Part shown: positions 34,001 through 46,002 of the stretch, piece after piece
How the letters are laid out: the number at the start of each line of letters is the position of its first letter
Position numbering within the stretch: the first letter of the stretch is position 1
DNA from: Rheum nobile
Lineage: Eukaryota; Streptophyta; Magnoliopsida; Caryophyllales; Polygonaceae
Length of the DNA: 64,000 bases
Assembly: GCA_027886185.1 (NCBI GenBank)
Contig: WOAB01000226.1
Coordinates: 2,418,001-2,482,000 of the forward strand
Reading direction: 5' to 3'
Position numbers and translations under genes: made by a program
Notes under the pieces: model-generated
Told to the model about the DNA's origin: nothing
The model's input: the letters and a program-made list of their open reading frames with translations, nothing else
The model's database searches: none

Positions 34001-36600
34001 AGAAGGAAGATCATATTGACCACCTCCGCGACAGCTTCGAGGTACTAAAAAGATACAACATGAAATTGAATCCTATGAAGTGTTCTTTCGGGGTGTTGTC
34101 ATGAAAATTCCTAGGGTACATGGTGACGCAAAGAGGAATAGAAGCCAGCCCAGAACAGGTCAAGGCCCTCATCAACCTCCGATCCCCCCGATGCGTCAAG
34201 GACGTGCAAAAACTGACAGGTCGGATAGCATCTCTGAACAGATTCATCTCAAAGTCATCCGACAAATATAAACCCTTTCACGACGCTCTCAAGAAGAACA
34301 AATCATTTCAATGGACGGAAGAGCACGAAGCTGCATTTCAGAACCTAAAGGAATATCTTGCCAGACCCATGTTACTGACCAAGCCCAAAGACGACGAGCC
34401 ATTATTGCTATATCTAGTAGTGTCGGAGTCAGCTGTGAGCGCAGTACTGATCAGAGAAGAGGATGGCAAGCAATCGCCAATATACTACGTCAGTCGAATG
34501 CTACTACCAGCGGAAACAAGGTACCCGTCGCTTGAAAAACTTGTACTATCATTGGTAAAGGCCTCGAACAAGCTCAAACCTTATTTCGAATCCCACACTA
34601 TAATTGTCCGCACTAATCATCCCATGAGAGCGATCATGAGGCAACCTGAGTTCACAGGATGAATGACCAAATGGGCCATACACCTTAGTGGCTACGACAT
34701 CGAGTACGAGCCCAGAACGGCGATCAAGTCGCAGGCCTTGGCTGACTTTGTGGCAGACTTCAGCCCGACCCTAGAACAAGAAGCCGCTAAAGAGGCAGCA
34801 CAATTGCTCGCGACAGAGGAAACAAGTAAATGGGAACTCCATACCGACGGCGCGTCGAACGCCAGAGGATCGGGGCTAGGGGTCGTGCTGAAATCGCCAC
34901 AAGGGGACAAGATAGCCCAGGCCGTGAGGTGTGAATGGAACGCGACCAACAATGAAGCTGAATACGAGGCACTCATATTCGGACTCATCCTGGCCCGTGA
35001 CCTAGGAATTCAAGAGATCGAAGTCATCTGCGACTCCCTCCTGGTCGTAAACCAAGTACAAGGGTCATACAATGCAAAAGACGTCAGAATGATAGCCTAC
35101 CTGGAAGTAGCTAAAAAGCTGATCAACCAATTCCAAACATTCGACATCAGACAGGTACCAAGAGATCTTAATTCTCAAGCTTACGCACTCGCCAATCTAG
35201 GGTCTGTCTTGGATCCAAAGGAATTTCCATACATCCCGTTGGCACACATCATGACGCCAGCCGTCCCGAGAACATCCAGTGAGTCAACCATACCATTAGA
35301 GGAACTTGTCGCGATGGAGATAGGCGACCGACCAGAAGAAGACGTTGTCAACACCCATGACGACTGGACACTGCCTTACATCGAATGGCTAAGAGACGAC
35401 ATCCTGCCCAACGACAAAACAGAAGCAAAAAGGCTAAAGGTACAAACACTCTCTTTCGATTTCATAGATAACATCTTGTACAAAAGATCTGTCACAGGGA
35501 TACTCCTACGGTGCCTCAAGACTCCAGAGGTCGGACGTATCCTACAATCGTTACATGAGGGAGAGTGCAGAAACCATACTGGCGGACGAAGCCTCTCCGG
35601 AAAAGCCTTGCGAAACGGATACTACTGGCCTACCATGAACAGAGACGCTATGGAATACACCAAGAAGTGTGACATCTGTCAATGCCACATACATGTTCCT
35701 CATCAACCTTCGGAGCTCCTCCATCCGACTCTAGCGCCATGGCCCTTTATGAGGTGGGGAATGGACATCGTCGGGAAACTCCCACCTGCGTCGGGTCAAA
35801 GAGTCTTCTTCCTCGCCATGACAGACTACTTCTCCAAATGGATCGAAGCTGAAGCCTACAGAGAGGTAAAAGATCAACACGTCATTTCATTTATAAAACG
35901 CAATATCTTGTGCAGATTTGGCGTCCCATCAGAAATCGTGTGCGACAATGGCTCCCAGTTCATCAACCATAAGACTCGAGCCTTTTGCGACCAATGGGGC
36001 ATCAAGTTAGTCACCTCCACCCCTCGGTATCCACAATCCAACGGACAAGCCGAGTCCAGCAACAAAATCATCATCAATAACCTCAAGAAACGCCTCACAT
36101 GGGATAAAGGCAAATGGGCAGACGAACTCCCATTCATCCTCTGGTCCGACAGGACCACTCCAAAGAACGCGACCGAACAGTCGCCGTTTTCACTCGTCTA
36201 TGGGAGTGAGACGGTCATCCCCGCTGAGTTATTGGTTCCGACTGCTCGTTGCAGCCGTCAAACAAACAAGCAGAACGACGTCGAACTAGCACACAACCTA
36301 GATACGATGGATGAGACTAGAGAAAGAGCTCGGATCAGGATGGTCAAGTTCTAACAATAAGTCGCAAGGAGCTACAACAAGAATGTTCGAGCCAAAGTCT
36401 TTAAGGTTGGGGACTGGGTCCTCAGAAAAATGTTCCAGAATACCAAGAGTCCGACCGATGGAAAGCTTGCACCTCAGTGGGAAGGACCCTACCTAATCAC
36501 TGAAGTAGTCGGACAAGGAGCATACCAACTAGAGGACAAAGACGGTCGACCGATCCCAAGAAGTTGGAACGCGACACATCTAAAGTTATACCACTTCTAA
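31009..36600 (+). pseudogene. gag-pol: gag-pol polyprotein of element C, one frame with seven stops
   Basis: 1863 codons in a single frame with no frameshift, interrupted by stops at 32185, 32587, 33256, 33919, 34102, 34660 and 36352. Order: Gag with coiled coil and retrotransposon Gag domain (31009-32187); CCHC-like motif Cys-Glu-Phe-His-Gly-Asp-His-Gly-His (about 32457); protease with Asp-Thr-Gly-Ser-Ser (about 32875); RT with Tyr-Ile-Asp-Asp-Met (about 33972); a degenerate RNase H connection region (34380-34640); an archaeal-type RNase H with His-Thr-Asp-Gly-Ala-Ser, Asn-Glu-Ala-Glu-Tyr and Cys-Asp-Ser-Leu (34840-35200); integrase with zinc motif (His...His, Cys-Asp-Ile-Cys) and catalytic Asp (Gly-Met-Asp-Ile-Val), Asp (Cys-Asp-Asn-Gly) and Glu (Gln-Ala-Glu-Ser). 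It acts in reverse transcription and integration in functional relatives; this copy is dead. Confidence 0.93.
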
Positions 36601-37328
36601 AGTGGCAAGGTTAGACCATGATATATCTCCACATATCGTATATTACTTGTTGTCGCATGCACAACTTTATTTCTTGACATGTTTCTTTTGACACTAAGTA
36701 AGGACTTCTTCCTTGCAAAACATAAGTACAGGACGACATCGACATACACACTGGATCCAGTCATAAACAAAAGCGCTTACACTATATTTACACGATCGAT
36801 CGGAATACGGGGAGATGAACAAACAGGCACGTCGGCACACCGCCTGCCTTATACAATACATAAGGTTAAGACACCTTATTACATTTATGCAATAGAAACA
36901 TATTGCTTTCCCTCCCCGGCTCAAAGTCATGACTAACACAAACACATACATTTGCAGGCCTCCTTTTGTACATACTTACGGCAAGCCCTACTCGACGGAG
37001 CACACGGGCAAACCCGACACACAGAACACAAGCGTCATCGACAAACTTCTCTAAAATAGTCTGACGACATGTACGAAACGCACAGACATACGATCCTTTG
37101 TAAAAAACAATATGCATCAAATAAAAGTCTAGAGCATTTTTTACAAATACGCGACCCGCGATGGTGGACGGGCCGCCAAAACACATTGTCTGCCTACATT
37201 CGCGTAGAACTTCAGAAACATCCACTAAAAAACATTCTGCGACCCGAGATGGTGGACGGATCGCCAAAGCACAGAATGTCTTACCCACACACAAGTGGGA
37301 TCACAAGTCAGACTGCAAGAAAAACAAA
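36601..37328 (+). other. Element C untranslated spacer between pol and antisense gene
   Basis: No coding frame recognised. A short repeated word GATGGTGGACGG within GACCCG...ATCGCC-like context occurs near 37160 and 37248. The same word occurs twice in the equivalent spacer of element A (about 43608, 43693). Confidence 0.55.
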
Positions 37329-39226
37329 TCAAGGATCGGGGTCGGCAACATTACCTTCAGCAGGGGCCGGGTCAAGAGAACGCTGGGGCTTGAGTGGCTC
37401 GGTATCACCAGAGTGGGCCTCATTCTCGCCGACACTTCCATCCAAAGTTTCCTCTCCGACGCCGGCCAATTGAAAGAGCTCTAGGCCTGGATTCCCCTTC
37501 GGAAATAGGGAGTCCATGGTCTCCTTCTCTGCCTTCAAGTCCCAAATCCCCTTCTTGCCTTCGTCAAACTCCTTCATCATCTCGACACGCGACTTCAGCG
37601 CGTAAAAAGCGCCGTCGCCTACGATCTGACCGGACTCAATCCGAGCCTGCTTCACTTTTTCCTCGACACCTGATTGTCTCTCACTGAGCTCTCTTCGACA
37701 CACATCCAAGTCATCTTGGCAGTTCCTCAGCTCCCTGACAAAGCGGCGCTCAGCCTCCCGACAAAGACTCTCAGCCCCTTCCAACTTGCTCTTCAAAGAC
37801 GTGAGGTCGGACTCTGACCTAGCAGCCCTGTCCTCGGCCTTAGCGGCCATTTTTTTGACACCGGAATACTCCCCTAAGAGGTATTGAAAAGTCTGGAAGA
37901 AAAACAAAGCCAATCAAAAGTTTCAGTCAAAACCATGAAAAGGAAAGAAACAACACGACAAGGCAACTTACCCTCCACGCGGAGCATCCCGCTTCACCAA
38001 TGCAGTCCAGGGGAGAGAGGTCGTCGACCTCAGATTTCAGACTCGGGTCCTGGGCGTGGAAGAGGTCAGCAATCGATTCACCAACCGCGTCAATCTTGTC
38101 GACTCCTAGAGTAGTCGTCCCCTTCTTCTTTGGAATCTCCGCCGCCTTCGCGTCACCAGAAGAGGCACCCGCTTTCCTCTTCGAGCCAACCTTGTCCTGG
38201 AGCATTGTTTCCGCCGGAGTTGATTTACTCGACGAAGCTTTGGCCGCTGCCTTCTTCTATTCTATCAAGCCCTTCCCGGACACTCCTTTCAGACGAGAAC
38301 TCGACCGACCGGAGACGCTGACACGACAGACAATACGAAAATCACAAAGCAGATGACGAAATAAAAAACACAAGTATAACAGAAATCGGAACTCACACTT
38401 GACACGAGACGACGAGACAGTTGACATAACGTCTTGGGTAGCAGGGGAGGTCGACAGCAAATTGACGTTTGCAAACTTCCTCTCCGACGCAGGGATGCTG
38501 AGAATAATCTTTGACAAACCCTCCGATTGAGCGTCAACTTCCAACTCTTCCGCCTCAGGAACTACAAAAAAGAAAAGTTAAAACAATGGGTTAAGACACA
38601 TAAACAAGCAAAGAGAGGTCGAACACATACTCTCGACTCACCACTCCGACAACAAGAACGAGCAATCGCCCCCCTTCTCCAGAGACGAACGCTCGACGAA
38701 GAAAAACTCTGACCCCCATCCGCGGTCGTTCACGTCCAGATTGAATACCAGGGGCTTCTGACCCGATCGGATACGCAGCTGGACACGGGAAGAACTCTTC
38801 GACCCCAACGAGTAGTTGTACCATAAAGCATCAAAATTGAAGCCAGCCCCAGACTGGACATTCAACAGGTCCAGAACCCTGAGGATTCGCCACGCTTGTG
38901 GCATAACTTGACACGGCGCAAGCGCCAGGGTCGCCAAGAAGTCTCTGACGAGAGAGGAGAAGGGAAATCTGTGCCTAATCCTAAATGGGTACGCATAGAA
39001 GCAAACCCATCCTCATAGCGAGCATCGAACCTCTCGTCTGGATGCGGCAGCCTCGCAACCGTCTCCGGAGGAAAGCCTCCGACTTGGAGGATCTGCTCCA
39101 ATTCCGCTTGCGACAGCATACTCGTCAGAGCGTCTGTCTCTTTCAGAATGAAAAGAGGGGGGGGACCTTGTCCTTGCTCGAGTTCGAATGAGTCGCCGAC
39201 GACTCACAAGCTTCACTGGAGACCAT
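37329..39226 (-). pseudogene. Antisense gene of element C (Transposase_28-like, coiled coil)
   Basis: Gene opposite to gag-pol in the 3' region, as described for several Tat elements. ATG 39226. Exon 1 (about 39226-38638) holds the putative gypsy-type transposon domain (Leu-Ala-Pro-Cys-Gln-Val-Met-Pro-Gln-Ala-Trp-Arg; Asp-Arg-Gly-Trp-Gly-Ser-Glu-Phe-Phe-Phe-Val). GT...AG introns follow, e.g. donor GTGAGT near 38636 with acceptor TTTTTTTGTAG near 38560, and a later one ending GTCGTGTCAG near 38323. Downstream exons encode Lys-rich and Ser-rich linkers and a long coiled coil (37913-37329) ending in Pro-Glu-rich sequence. Breaks: a frameshift in a C8 tract near 39160 and another near 38990. Function unknown; a DNA-binding or regulatory role has been suggested for such ORFs. 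Confidence 0.7.
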
Positions 39227-39496
39227 TTCTAAAACAGAAAGGGGAGGGAATCGAAGAGCAATCTTTGAAGGACTTGAGAAAACCTACCAAGATGAAGATG
39301 CAAAGGGAGAAGATGAAGTCAAATCGGCAAAAGCCTGTTTCAAATTTATGGAGGGAGACGACAGACTTCAGAAACGTCCCATCGTGCCACGCGATTTCCG
39401 CCACATAGCCCTGGTCTGATGCACCAAAACCAGAAGGTGGAGATCGTGTGGTGGAAAGTTGTTTAGACTCCATCCCTTAGCAAGACTCGAGCCCAA

Positions 39497-39512
39497 AACA
39501 ACTTGGGGCTAT
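39497..39512 (+). other. Polypurine tract of element C
   Basis: AACAACTTGGGGCTAT immediately before the 3' LTR; the equivalent tract of element A is at 45988-46002. Confidence 0.7.
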
Positions 39513-40168
39513 TGTTGGTCCCATCATCCTCCAAGGAAATCAGACGAGCAAGCTGGGCCCAAGTCCAAACGAAATCGAAGTCCAAGAGAGAACGGAAAGA
39601 AGCGTCGGACACCCTACAGACGAGTAGCACCTGACTAGCTCCGAGGATCTCGCTCGAGCATTAAATTCCTGATTGAAGGTAACGGCCACAACATTCAACA
39701 CAGAAATTATGACGGCAATTAAGGGAAAATCCCAACGATCTCGCCCAGAATTAAAGCACGAAATATTGCCAACGATGGATAACGGTCGAAAGGGAAAAGT
39801 TGCCATATATGGACCTCGATCGGGCAGGCAAAGACACACACGATTACAACACCACATCCGCTGATTTACTCTGAAGAAAAACAAAGGAACACACTGATTC
39901 TAGCTTACTCTCCACGAAACATCGCTCAATCCCCACCGGTCGAGCCCCAGAGTCACCGGTCAGACCAGATCCGATCTCTCGTCCTCCAGGGATAAGTTGT
40001 ACTTTGATCTGGCTCAATCGTCAATATATCAATACAATCACTTTGCTTTCTCGTATTTCTTCTTTATTGGTTGATTGTTTATTTAGATTGGTTTGATATC
40101 TATAATCCGATCGACTAGTTACCCCGTCTAAGGCGATTTAGGTCGTTTGATCTTTTCGCCCCAAAACA
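39513..40168 (+). repeat. 3' LTR of element C
   Basis: 656 bp; followed by the TSD GTAAC at 40169-40173, after which RT of element A resumes. Confidence 0.93.
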
Positions 40169-40173
40169 GTAAC

Positions 40174-42646
40174 CCAAAGAGGAATAGAGGCCAGCCCGGA
40201 ATAGGTCAAGGCCATCATCAACCTTCGATCTCCTCGATGCGCCAAGGATGTACAAAAGCTGACAGGCCGAATAGCAGCTCTAAACAAGTTCATCTCAAAG
40301 TCGTCGGACAAATGCAAACCTTTCCACGACGCTATCAGAAAGAACAAGTCCTTCCAATGGACATAAGAACATGAAGCCGCATTTCAAGATCTAAAGAAGT
40401 ACCTAGCCAGCCCCCTACTGTTAGCAAAACCTAAAGACGACGAGCCACTACTATCGTACCTAGCAGTGTCAGAGTCTGCAGTGAGCGCAGTGCTGGTCAG
40501 ATAAGAAGACGGCAAGCAGTCGCCAATCTATTACGTCAGTCGAACGCTACTTCCAGCAGAAACAAGGTACTCGTCACTGGAAAAACTCGTCCTAGCACTG
40601 GTAATGGCGTCGAATAAACTCAAACCCTATTTCGATTCACATACTATAATTGTTCGCACTAACCATCCCATGAAAGCAATCATGAGGAAACCAAAATTTA
40701 CAGGACGAATGGCTAAGTGGGCCATACACCTCAGTGGTTATGAGATTGAGTATGAGCCAAAGACGGCAATCAAGTCCCAGGCGTTGGCTGATTTTGTGGC
40801 ATATTTTAGTCCGACCCTAGAACAGGAAGCCGTCAAGGAAGCAACACAACTGCTCGCGATAGAAGAAACAGGTAAATGGTAACTCCACACAGACGGAGCA
40901 TCAAATGCTAGGGTATCAAGACTCGGGGTCGTGCTAAAATCGCCACAAGGAGACAAGATAGCCCAAGCTGTAAGATGCGAATGGGACACGACTAACAATG
41001 AAGTTGAGTACGAAGCACTCGTATTTGCGCTCATCTTGGCACACGACCTAGGAGTCCAAGAAATCGAAGTCGTTTGCGACTCCCTCCTGGTCGTAAATCA
41101 AATTCAAGGGTCATACAACGCCAGGGACGATAGAATGATAGCCTATCTAGACGTGGTCAAGAAACTAGTCAACCAATTCCGGAAATTCGACATCAAACAA
41201 GTCCCCAGAGATCTCAATGCTCAAGCCGACGCACTAGCAAAACTAGGGTCCGCCTTGGATCCGAAAGAATTCCCAAACATCCCATTAGCACACATCATGA
41301 CACCGGCTGTCCCAAAAACACCCAAGGATCAGAGCACACCGTTGGAAGAGCTTGTCGCATTGGAGGTAGGCGACCGGCCAGAAGAAGACATCGTTGACAG
41401 TCATGACGACTGGACACTACCTTACATCAAATGGATAAAAGATGGCATCCTGCCCAATGACAAAACATGAGCAAAAAGGCTAAATGTACAAGCTCTCTCC
41501 TTCGACATTATAAGTGATGTCTTGTTCAAAAGATCTGCCATAGGGATACTCCTACGATGCCTCAAGACTCCAGAGGTCGAACATATCCTGCAATCATTAC
41601 ATGAAGGACAGTGTGGCAACCACACTGGAGGACGAAGCCTCTTGGGGAAAGCCCTACGAACGGGATACTACTGGCCCACAATGAATAGAGACGCGATGGA
41701 GTACACCAAGAAATGCGATGCCTGTCAACGACACGCACCAGTTCCGCATCAATCCTCAGAGCTCCTCCATCCGACTCTAGCACCATGGCCCTTCATGAGG
41801 TGGGGAATATACATCATCGAAAAACTCCCGCCGGCGTCGGGCCAACGGGTCTTCTTCCTCGCCATGACAGACTATTTTTGCAAATGGGTCGAAGCAAAAG
41901 CATACCGAGAGGTAAAAGATCAACATGTCATTTCATTTATAAAACGCAATATCATGTGCAGATTTGGCGTCCCATCAGAAATTGTGTGCGACAATGGCTC
42001 CCAATTCATCAGTCATAAGACTCGAGCCTTCTGTGACCAGTGGAACATCAAGCTGGTCACATCCACTCCTCGATACCCGCAATCCAACGGGCAAGCCGAG
42101 TCTAGTAACAAAATCATCATCAATAACCTCAAGAAACGCCTCACAGGGGCTAAGGGAAAATAGGTGGATAAACTTCCCCTCATCCTCTGGTCCGACAGGA
42201 CCACTCCGAAAAACGCAACAGGACAATCACCGTTCTCACTCATCTACGGAAGCGAAGCGGTCATTCCCGCCGAACTGCTAGTCCCGACAGCTCGTTATGG
42301 TCTCCAGGCGCATGAACAAAACGACGCCGAACTGGCACACAACTTAGACATGATCGACGAGACTAGGGAAAAAGCTAGAATTAGGATGGTCAGGTTTCAG
42401 GAGCAAGTCGCGAGAAGTTACAACAAGAACGTTTAGGCCAAAGGCTTCAAAGTTGGCGATTGAGTCCTCAGAAAGACATTCCAGAACACCAAAGATCCGG
42501 CCGACGGCAAGCTCGCATCCCAGTGGGAGGGTCCCTACCTCATCAAAGAAGTAGTCGGACAAGGAGCATATCGACTAGAAGATGAAGACGGACAACCAAT
42601 CCCGAGAAGCTGGAACGCCACACATCTAAAGATATATCACTTCTAA
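40174..42646 (+). pseudogene. pol: pol of element A: end of RT, RNase H domains, integrase
   Basis: Same frame as 29430-30297 once element C is discounted. It covers the end of RT, the degenerate RNase H, the archaeal-type RNase H (His-Thr-Asp-Gly-Ala-Ser near 40885; Cys-Asp-Ser-Leu near 41078) and integrase (Cys-Asp-Ala-Cys zinc motif near 41717; Cys-Asp-Asn-Gly near 41988; Gln-Ala-Glu-Ser near 42092). The first integrase catalytic aspartate is replaced: Gly-Ile-Tyr-Ile-Ile where C has Gly-Met-Asp-Ile-Val. Stops lie at 40202, 40364, 40502, 40880, 41468, 42161, 42434 and 42461, with no frameshift. More decayed than C, as expected for the older copy. Confidence 0.9.
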
Positions 42647-43790
42647 CCTCATCTGGTAAGACACTAGAACCCCCTTATTTTTTACATATTATTTGTCGTT
42701 ACAACCCGATTCTATTCCATGAACCTAACACTTACGTCTAGCAAAGACACGTTCTTATGACCATGAGTACAGGAAAACGCAAAGACAAGCTGGATCCAGT
42801 CACACACAAAAAGCGCTTACACTACATTTACACGATCGATCGGAACACGAGGAGATGAATACCAGAGGCACGCCGGCACACTGCATGCCTTATACAATAC
42901 ATAAGGTCAACACCTTATTACATTTATGCAATAAAAACATATTGCTCCCCTCCTCGGCATAATACAAGTCATGACTAAACAAAAACGTATACACTTGCAG
43001 GCCTCCCTTTTCTTACATGACACGGAAAGCCCTACTCGACGGAGCCAGTGTTCTAAAAATCTCCGCCTAGGGCTGTCTAGGCCCCGTCTAGGCCCCGTCT
43101 AGGCTCTAGGCGGTCATCCACCGCTTAGAGCCCCGCCTAGGGCCGCCTAGGCGAGAAGAAGTCTCAGATGTTGTGGAAGCAGCAACATCTGAGGAGATGA
43201 CGTATGCATAAAACATAGTTTTTGGTAAGACTTTGTAAAATAAGGCCCATTATTAAAAATCAAACATCATCCCAACATAGTTTTATAAACATTAAAGGAT
43301 TTGGGAGAACGTAGTCAAATAATAACATGGATCACGCATTAATTTTTAATCCGCCTAGTCCCCGTCTAGGCCCCCGCCTAGCCGCCTAGGCGCTAGGCTC
43401 CCCCTCACCGCCAAGCTCCCGCCTAGCGACTTTTAGAACATTGGACGGAGCATACATGCAAATCCAAAACAAGTCAAAAGCATCGCGACTATCTCTCCTA
43501 AAAAGAGTCCGACAAACATTTAGACGTAGAACAAGGTCAATTCTTTATAAAACAGAGTACGCCAATAATAAGGAGAGTCTAATTCTTTTTACATTCATAC
43601 GACCCGCGATGGTGGACGGGTCGCCAAAACATATTGTCTGCCTACACACATATAGGACTTCAAACATTCCTAAGAACATATTATGCGACCCGTGATGGTG
43701 GACGGGTCGCCAAACCAAAAGTACTTCACCCACGCACAAGTGGAACCACAAGTCATTCGCAAAAGGATCATAAAGGAGGAGAATAAAGAA
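42647..43790 (+). other. Element A untranslated spacer, hosting a MITE
   Basis: Equivalent to the spacer of element C, with 80-90% similar stretches (e.g. CACTACATTTACACGATCGA near 42820). The MITE at 43046-43443 is inserted in it. No coding frame recognised. Confidence 0.6.
43046..43443. mobile_element. hAT-type MITE, 398 bp
   Basis: Terminal inverted repeats CAGTGTTCTAAAAATC and (from the right) CAATGTTCTAAAAGTC, flanked by the 8-bp duplication GACGGAGC at 43038-43045 and 43444-43451. Subterminal regions are dense in CGCCTAG/CTAGGCGG words. Element C has the empty site at the equivalent place (near 36990). No coding capacity. Confidence 0.88.
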
Positions 43791-45716
43791 CTATGAGTCA
43801 GGAGTCGCATCATTACCTTCGGCGGGAGTCGGGTCGGACAAAGGCTGGGGCTCGGACGACACGATAGGAGCAGCACCGCTGGAGTGAACTTCATCTTCAC
43901 CGGCACTCTCATTAGGAGATTCCTCTTCAATACCGGCGAGTCGAAACAACTCCACCCCCAGATTCCCCTTTGGAAACAAGGTATCCATATTGTCTTTCTC
44001 CGTCTTCAAGTCCCAGGCTTCATGCTTGCCCTCTTCAAACTCCTCGACCATCTCGACGCGCGACTTCAACGCATAGAAAGCACCAACATCACACGCGATT
44101 CGACCAGCGTCGATCCTGGCTTGCCTGACCCTCTCCTCAACACCGACTCGACTCTCATTGAGCTCCTTCCGACAAAACTCTAGCTCGTCTTGACAAGCCT
44201 TCAACTCTCCCGCAAAGCGACGCTCGGCGTCCTTCAGACGACTTTCAGCTCCCTTCACTTTGGTCTTCAATGCTGCTAAGTCGGATTCCGATTTGGCAGC
44301 CCTTTTCCTCAGCTTTGGAGACCATGTCCTTCACGCCAGATTAGGCGCCCAGAAGGAACTAAAAAGTCTTGAAGACGCAAACCAAAGAAGAGACATATAA
44401 AAACACCATCCGACAGAAAAAATCAAAACTACAAGACTTGACAGAAAAACTTACCTTCCAAGCAGAACAACCGGCCTCGCCAATACAGTCCAAAGGTGAG
44501 ACCCCGTCGACTTCAGATTTCAAGGCCTGGTCCTGGGCCTGGAACAGATCAGCAATCGATCGCCCGACTAGATCAATCCTCTCGACGCCAGAAGGGATAT
44601 CCGATTTCTTTTTCGGAACGCCCGGAATGGTCTTCTCAGCATCAGGGGGAACGACCGCCTTTCTCTTGTTGCTGACCTTCGATGGAGGAAAATATTCGAC
44701 AGGCGTCGACTTACTCGATAGAGCTCTGGCCGCCGCCAACTTTTGTTCGATCAAACCTTTCCCAGACATGCCCTTTAAACGAGCACTCGACCGACCAACA
44801 CGAGACGCTGTCATACCAAACGGAACACAAATTACGAATACGGCACGTAAACAAAAACACGAGCAACCCAAACAGAATACTTACGCTTGACATTAGAAGA
44901 CGAAGGGGCCGACATAACGTCTTGAGTCGTCGGACCGGCAGATAACAAGTTGACGTTCACGAACTTTCATTCCGACAAAGGAATCTCAAGCAGAATGTTG
45001 GTTAGATTTTCCGATTTAGCATCAACTTTCAGGTCCTCAGGCTCAGGGACTGCATAAAAAAAGAGGTAAGCATGAAGTTAAAACATATCTAGCAAAACGA
45101 AAACAAAAGAAAGGTGCATACTTTCGACCCGCCACTCCGTCAGCAGGAACGAACAATCCCCCCCCCCCTCCTTTTCTAAAGACGACGGCTCGACGAAGAA
45201 GAATTTTTACCCCCATCCACGGTCGTTCACATCCAGATTTGACACTAGCAGTTTCCTACCCTGACGCCTACGCAGCTGAACCCGAGAAGAACTCTTCGAC
45301 CCCAAGGCATAGTTGTACCACAAGGCGTCGAAGTCAAAGTCAATCCCTGACTCCGAGTTCAAGAGATCCAAAACCCTAAGAACCCGCCACGCTTGTGGCA
45401 TGACTTGACACGGCGCAAGCGCCAGAGTCGCCAAGAAATCACGTACGAGGGGAGTGAACGGAAATTTGTGCCCAATCCGAAACGGATAAGCATAAAATCA
45501 TATCCACCCCTCATATTTGGCATCTTCCCTCTCGTCCAGATGAGGAAGCCTCGCGACCGTCTTTAGTGGAAAACCGCCGACTTGGAGAATCTGCTCCAGA
45601 TTTGCCTCTGTTAGCGTCCCCTTCAGGGCGTCGGCCTCCTTCAACAAGAACAGGGGGGAATCATCATTCTTGCTCGAGCGAGTGGCGGACGATTCGGCGA
45701 AGCTACTGGAAACCAT
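43791..45716 (-). pseudogene. Antisense gene of element A (Transposase_28-like, coiled coil)
   Basis: Homologue of 37329-39226. ATG 45716 (Met-Val-Ser-Ser-Ser-Phe-Ala-Glu). The segment 45716-45498 ends in a stop where the frame in C is shifted. The Transposase_28-like block (Leu-Ala-Pro-Cys-Gln-Val-Met-Pro) is at 45434-45207. Middle exons are at 44871-44359 (Lys-rich, ending Gly-Glu-Ala-Gly-Cys-Ser-Ala-Trp-Lys before a GTAAG donor) and the coiled-coil exon at 44270-43791 is open. Both siblings keep the same exon order and splice-like borders, which argues that the gene was once under selection. Several breaks make this copy inactive. Confidence 0.68.
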
Positions 45717-46002
45717 GTCCAATACGGAGAGAGGAGGAAATCGGAAGGCAATCTTGAGAAATCTGAAAACTTACCAAAGCTAAAAACAGAGAGAACCGAG
45801 AGAGAAGATAAAAGGAAACCACCAGATCACTTCGAATTTATGGAGGGAAGGCTAGAGGCCTAGGCTGTCCAATCATGCCGCGCGATCGTCGCCACGTCAA
45901 CCCTTGCCTGTCGCGCCAAAATAGATGGTGGAGATCGTGTGTAGAAAAAATCATCTTGACTCCCGCCCTTAGCTGCCTTGAGCCCAAACGACTTGGGGCT
46001 AT

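Larger units (their letters stand above)
30298..40168 (+). mobile_element. Element C: full-length Tat-lineage retrotransposon inserted in element A
   Basis: 9871 bp with 656-bp LTRs (30298-30953, 39513-40168), TSD GTAAC, PBS at 30957-30974 and PPT at 39497-39512. It carries one long gag-pol frame (31009-36600) and an antisense gene (37329-39226). It is a close relative of A and inserted in the RT of A in the same orientation. About 29 LTR differences were counted by eye. Seven in-frame stops in gag-pol make it non-functional. Dual RNase H domains and the antisense gene place it in the Tat clade (Retand/Tat group). Confidence 0.93.

Noticed and set aside
37069..37484. Plus-strand ORFs over the 3' region of element C
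   Set aside because: Shadows of the antisense gene and spacer; no domain.
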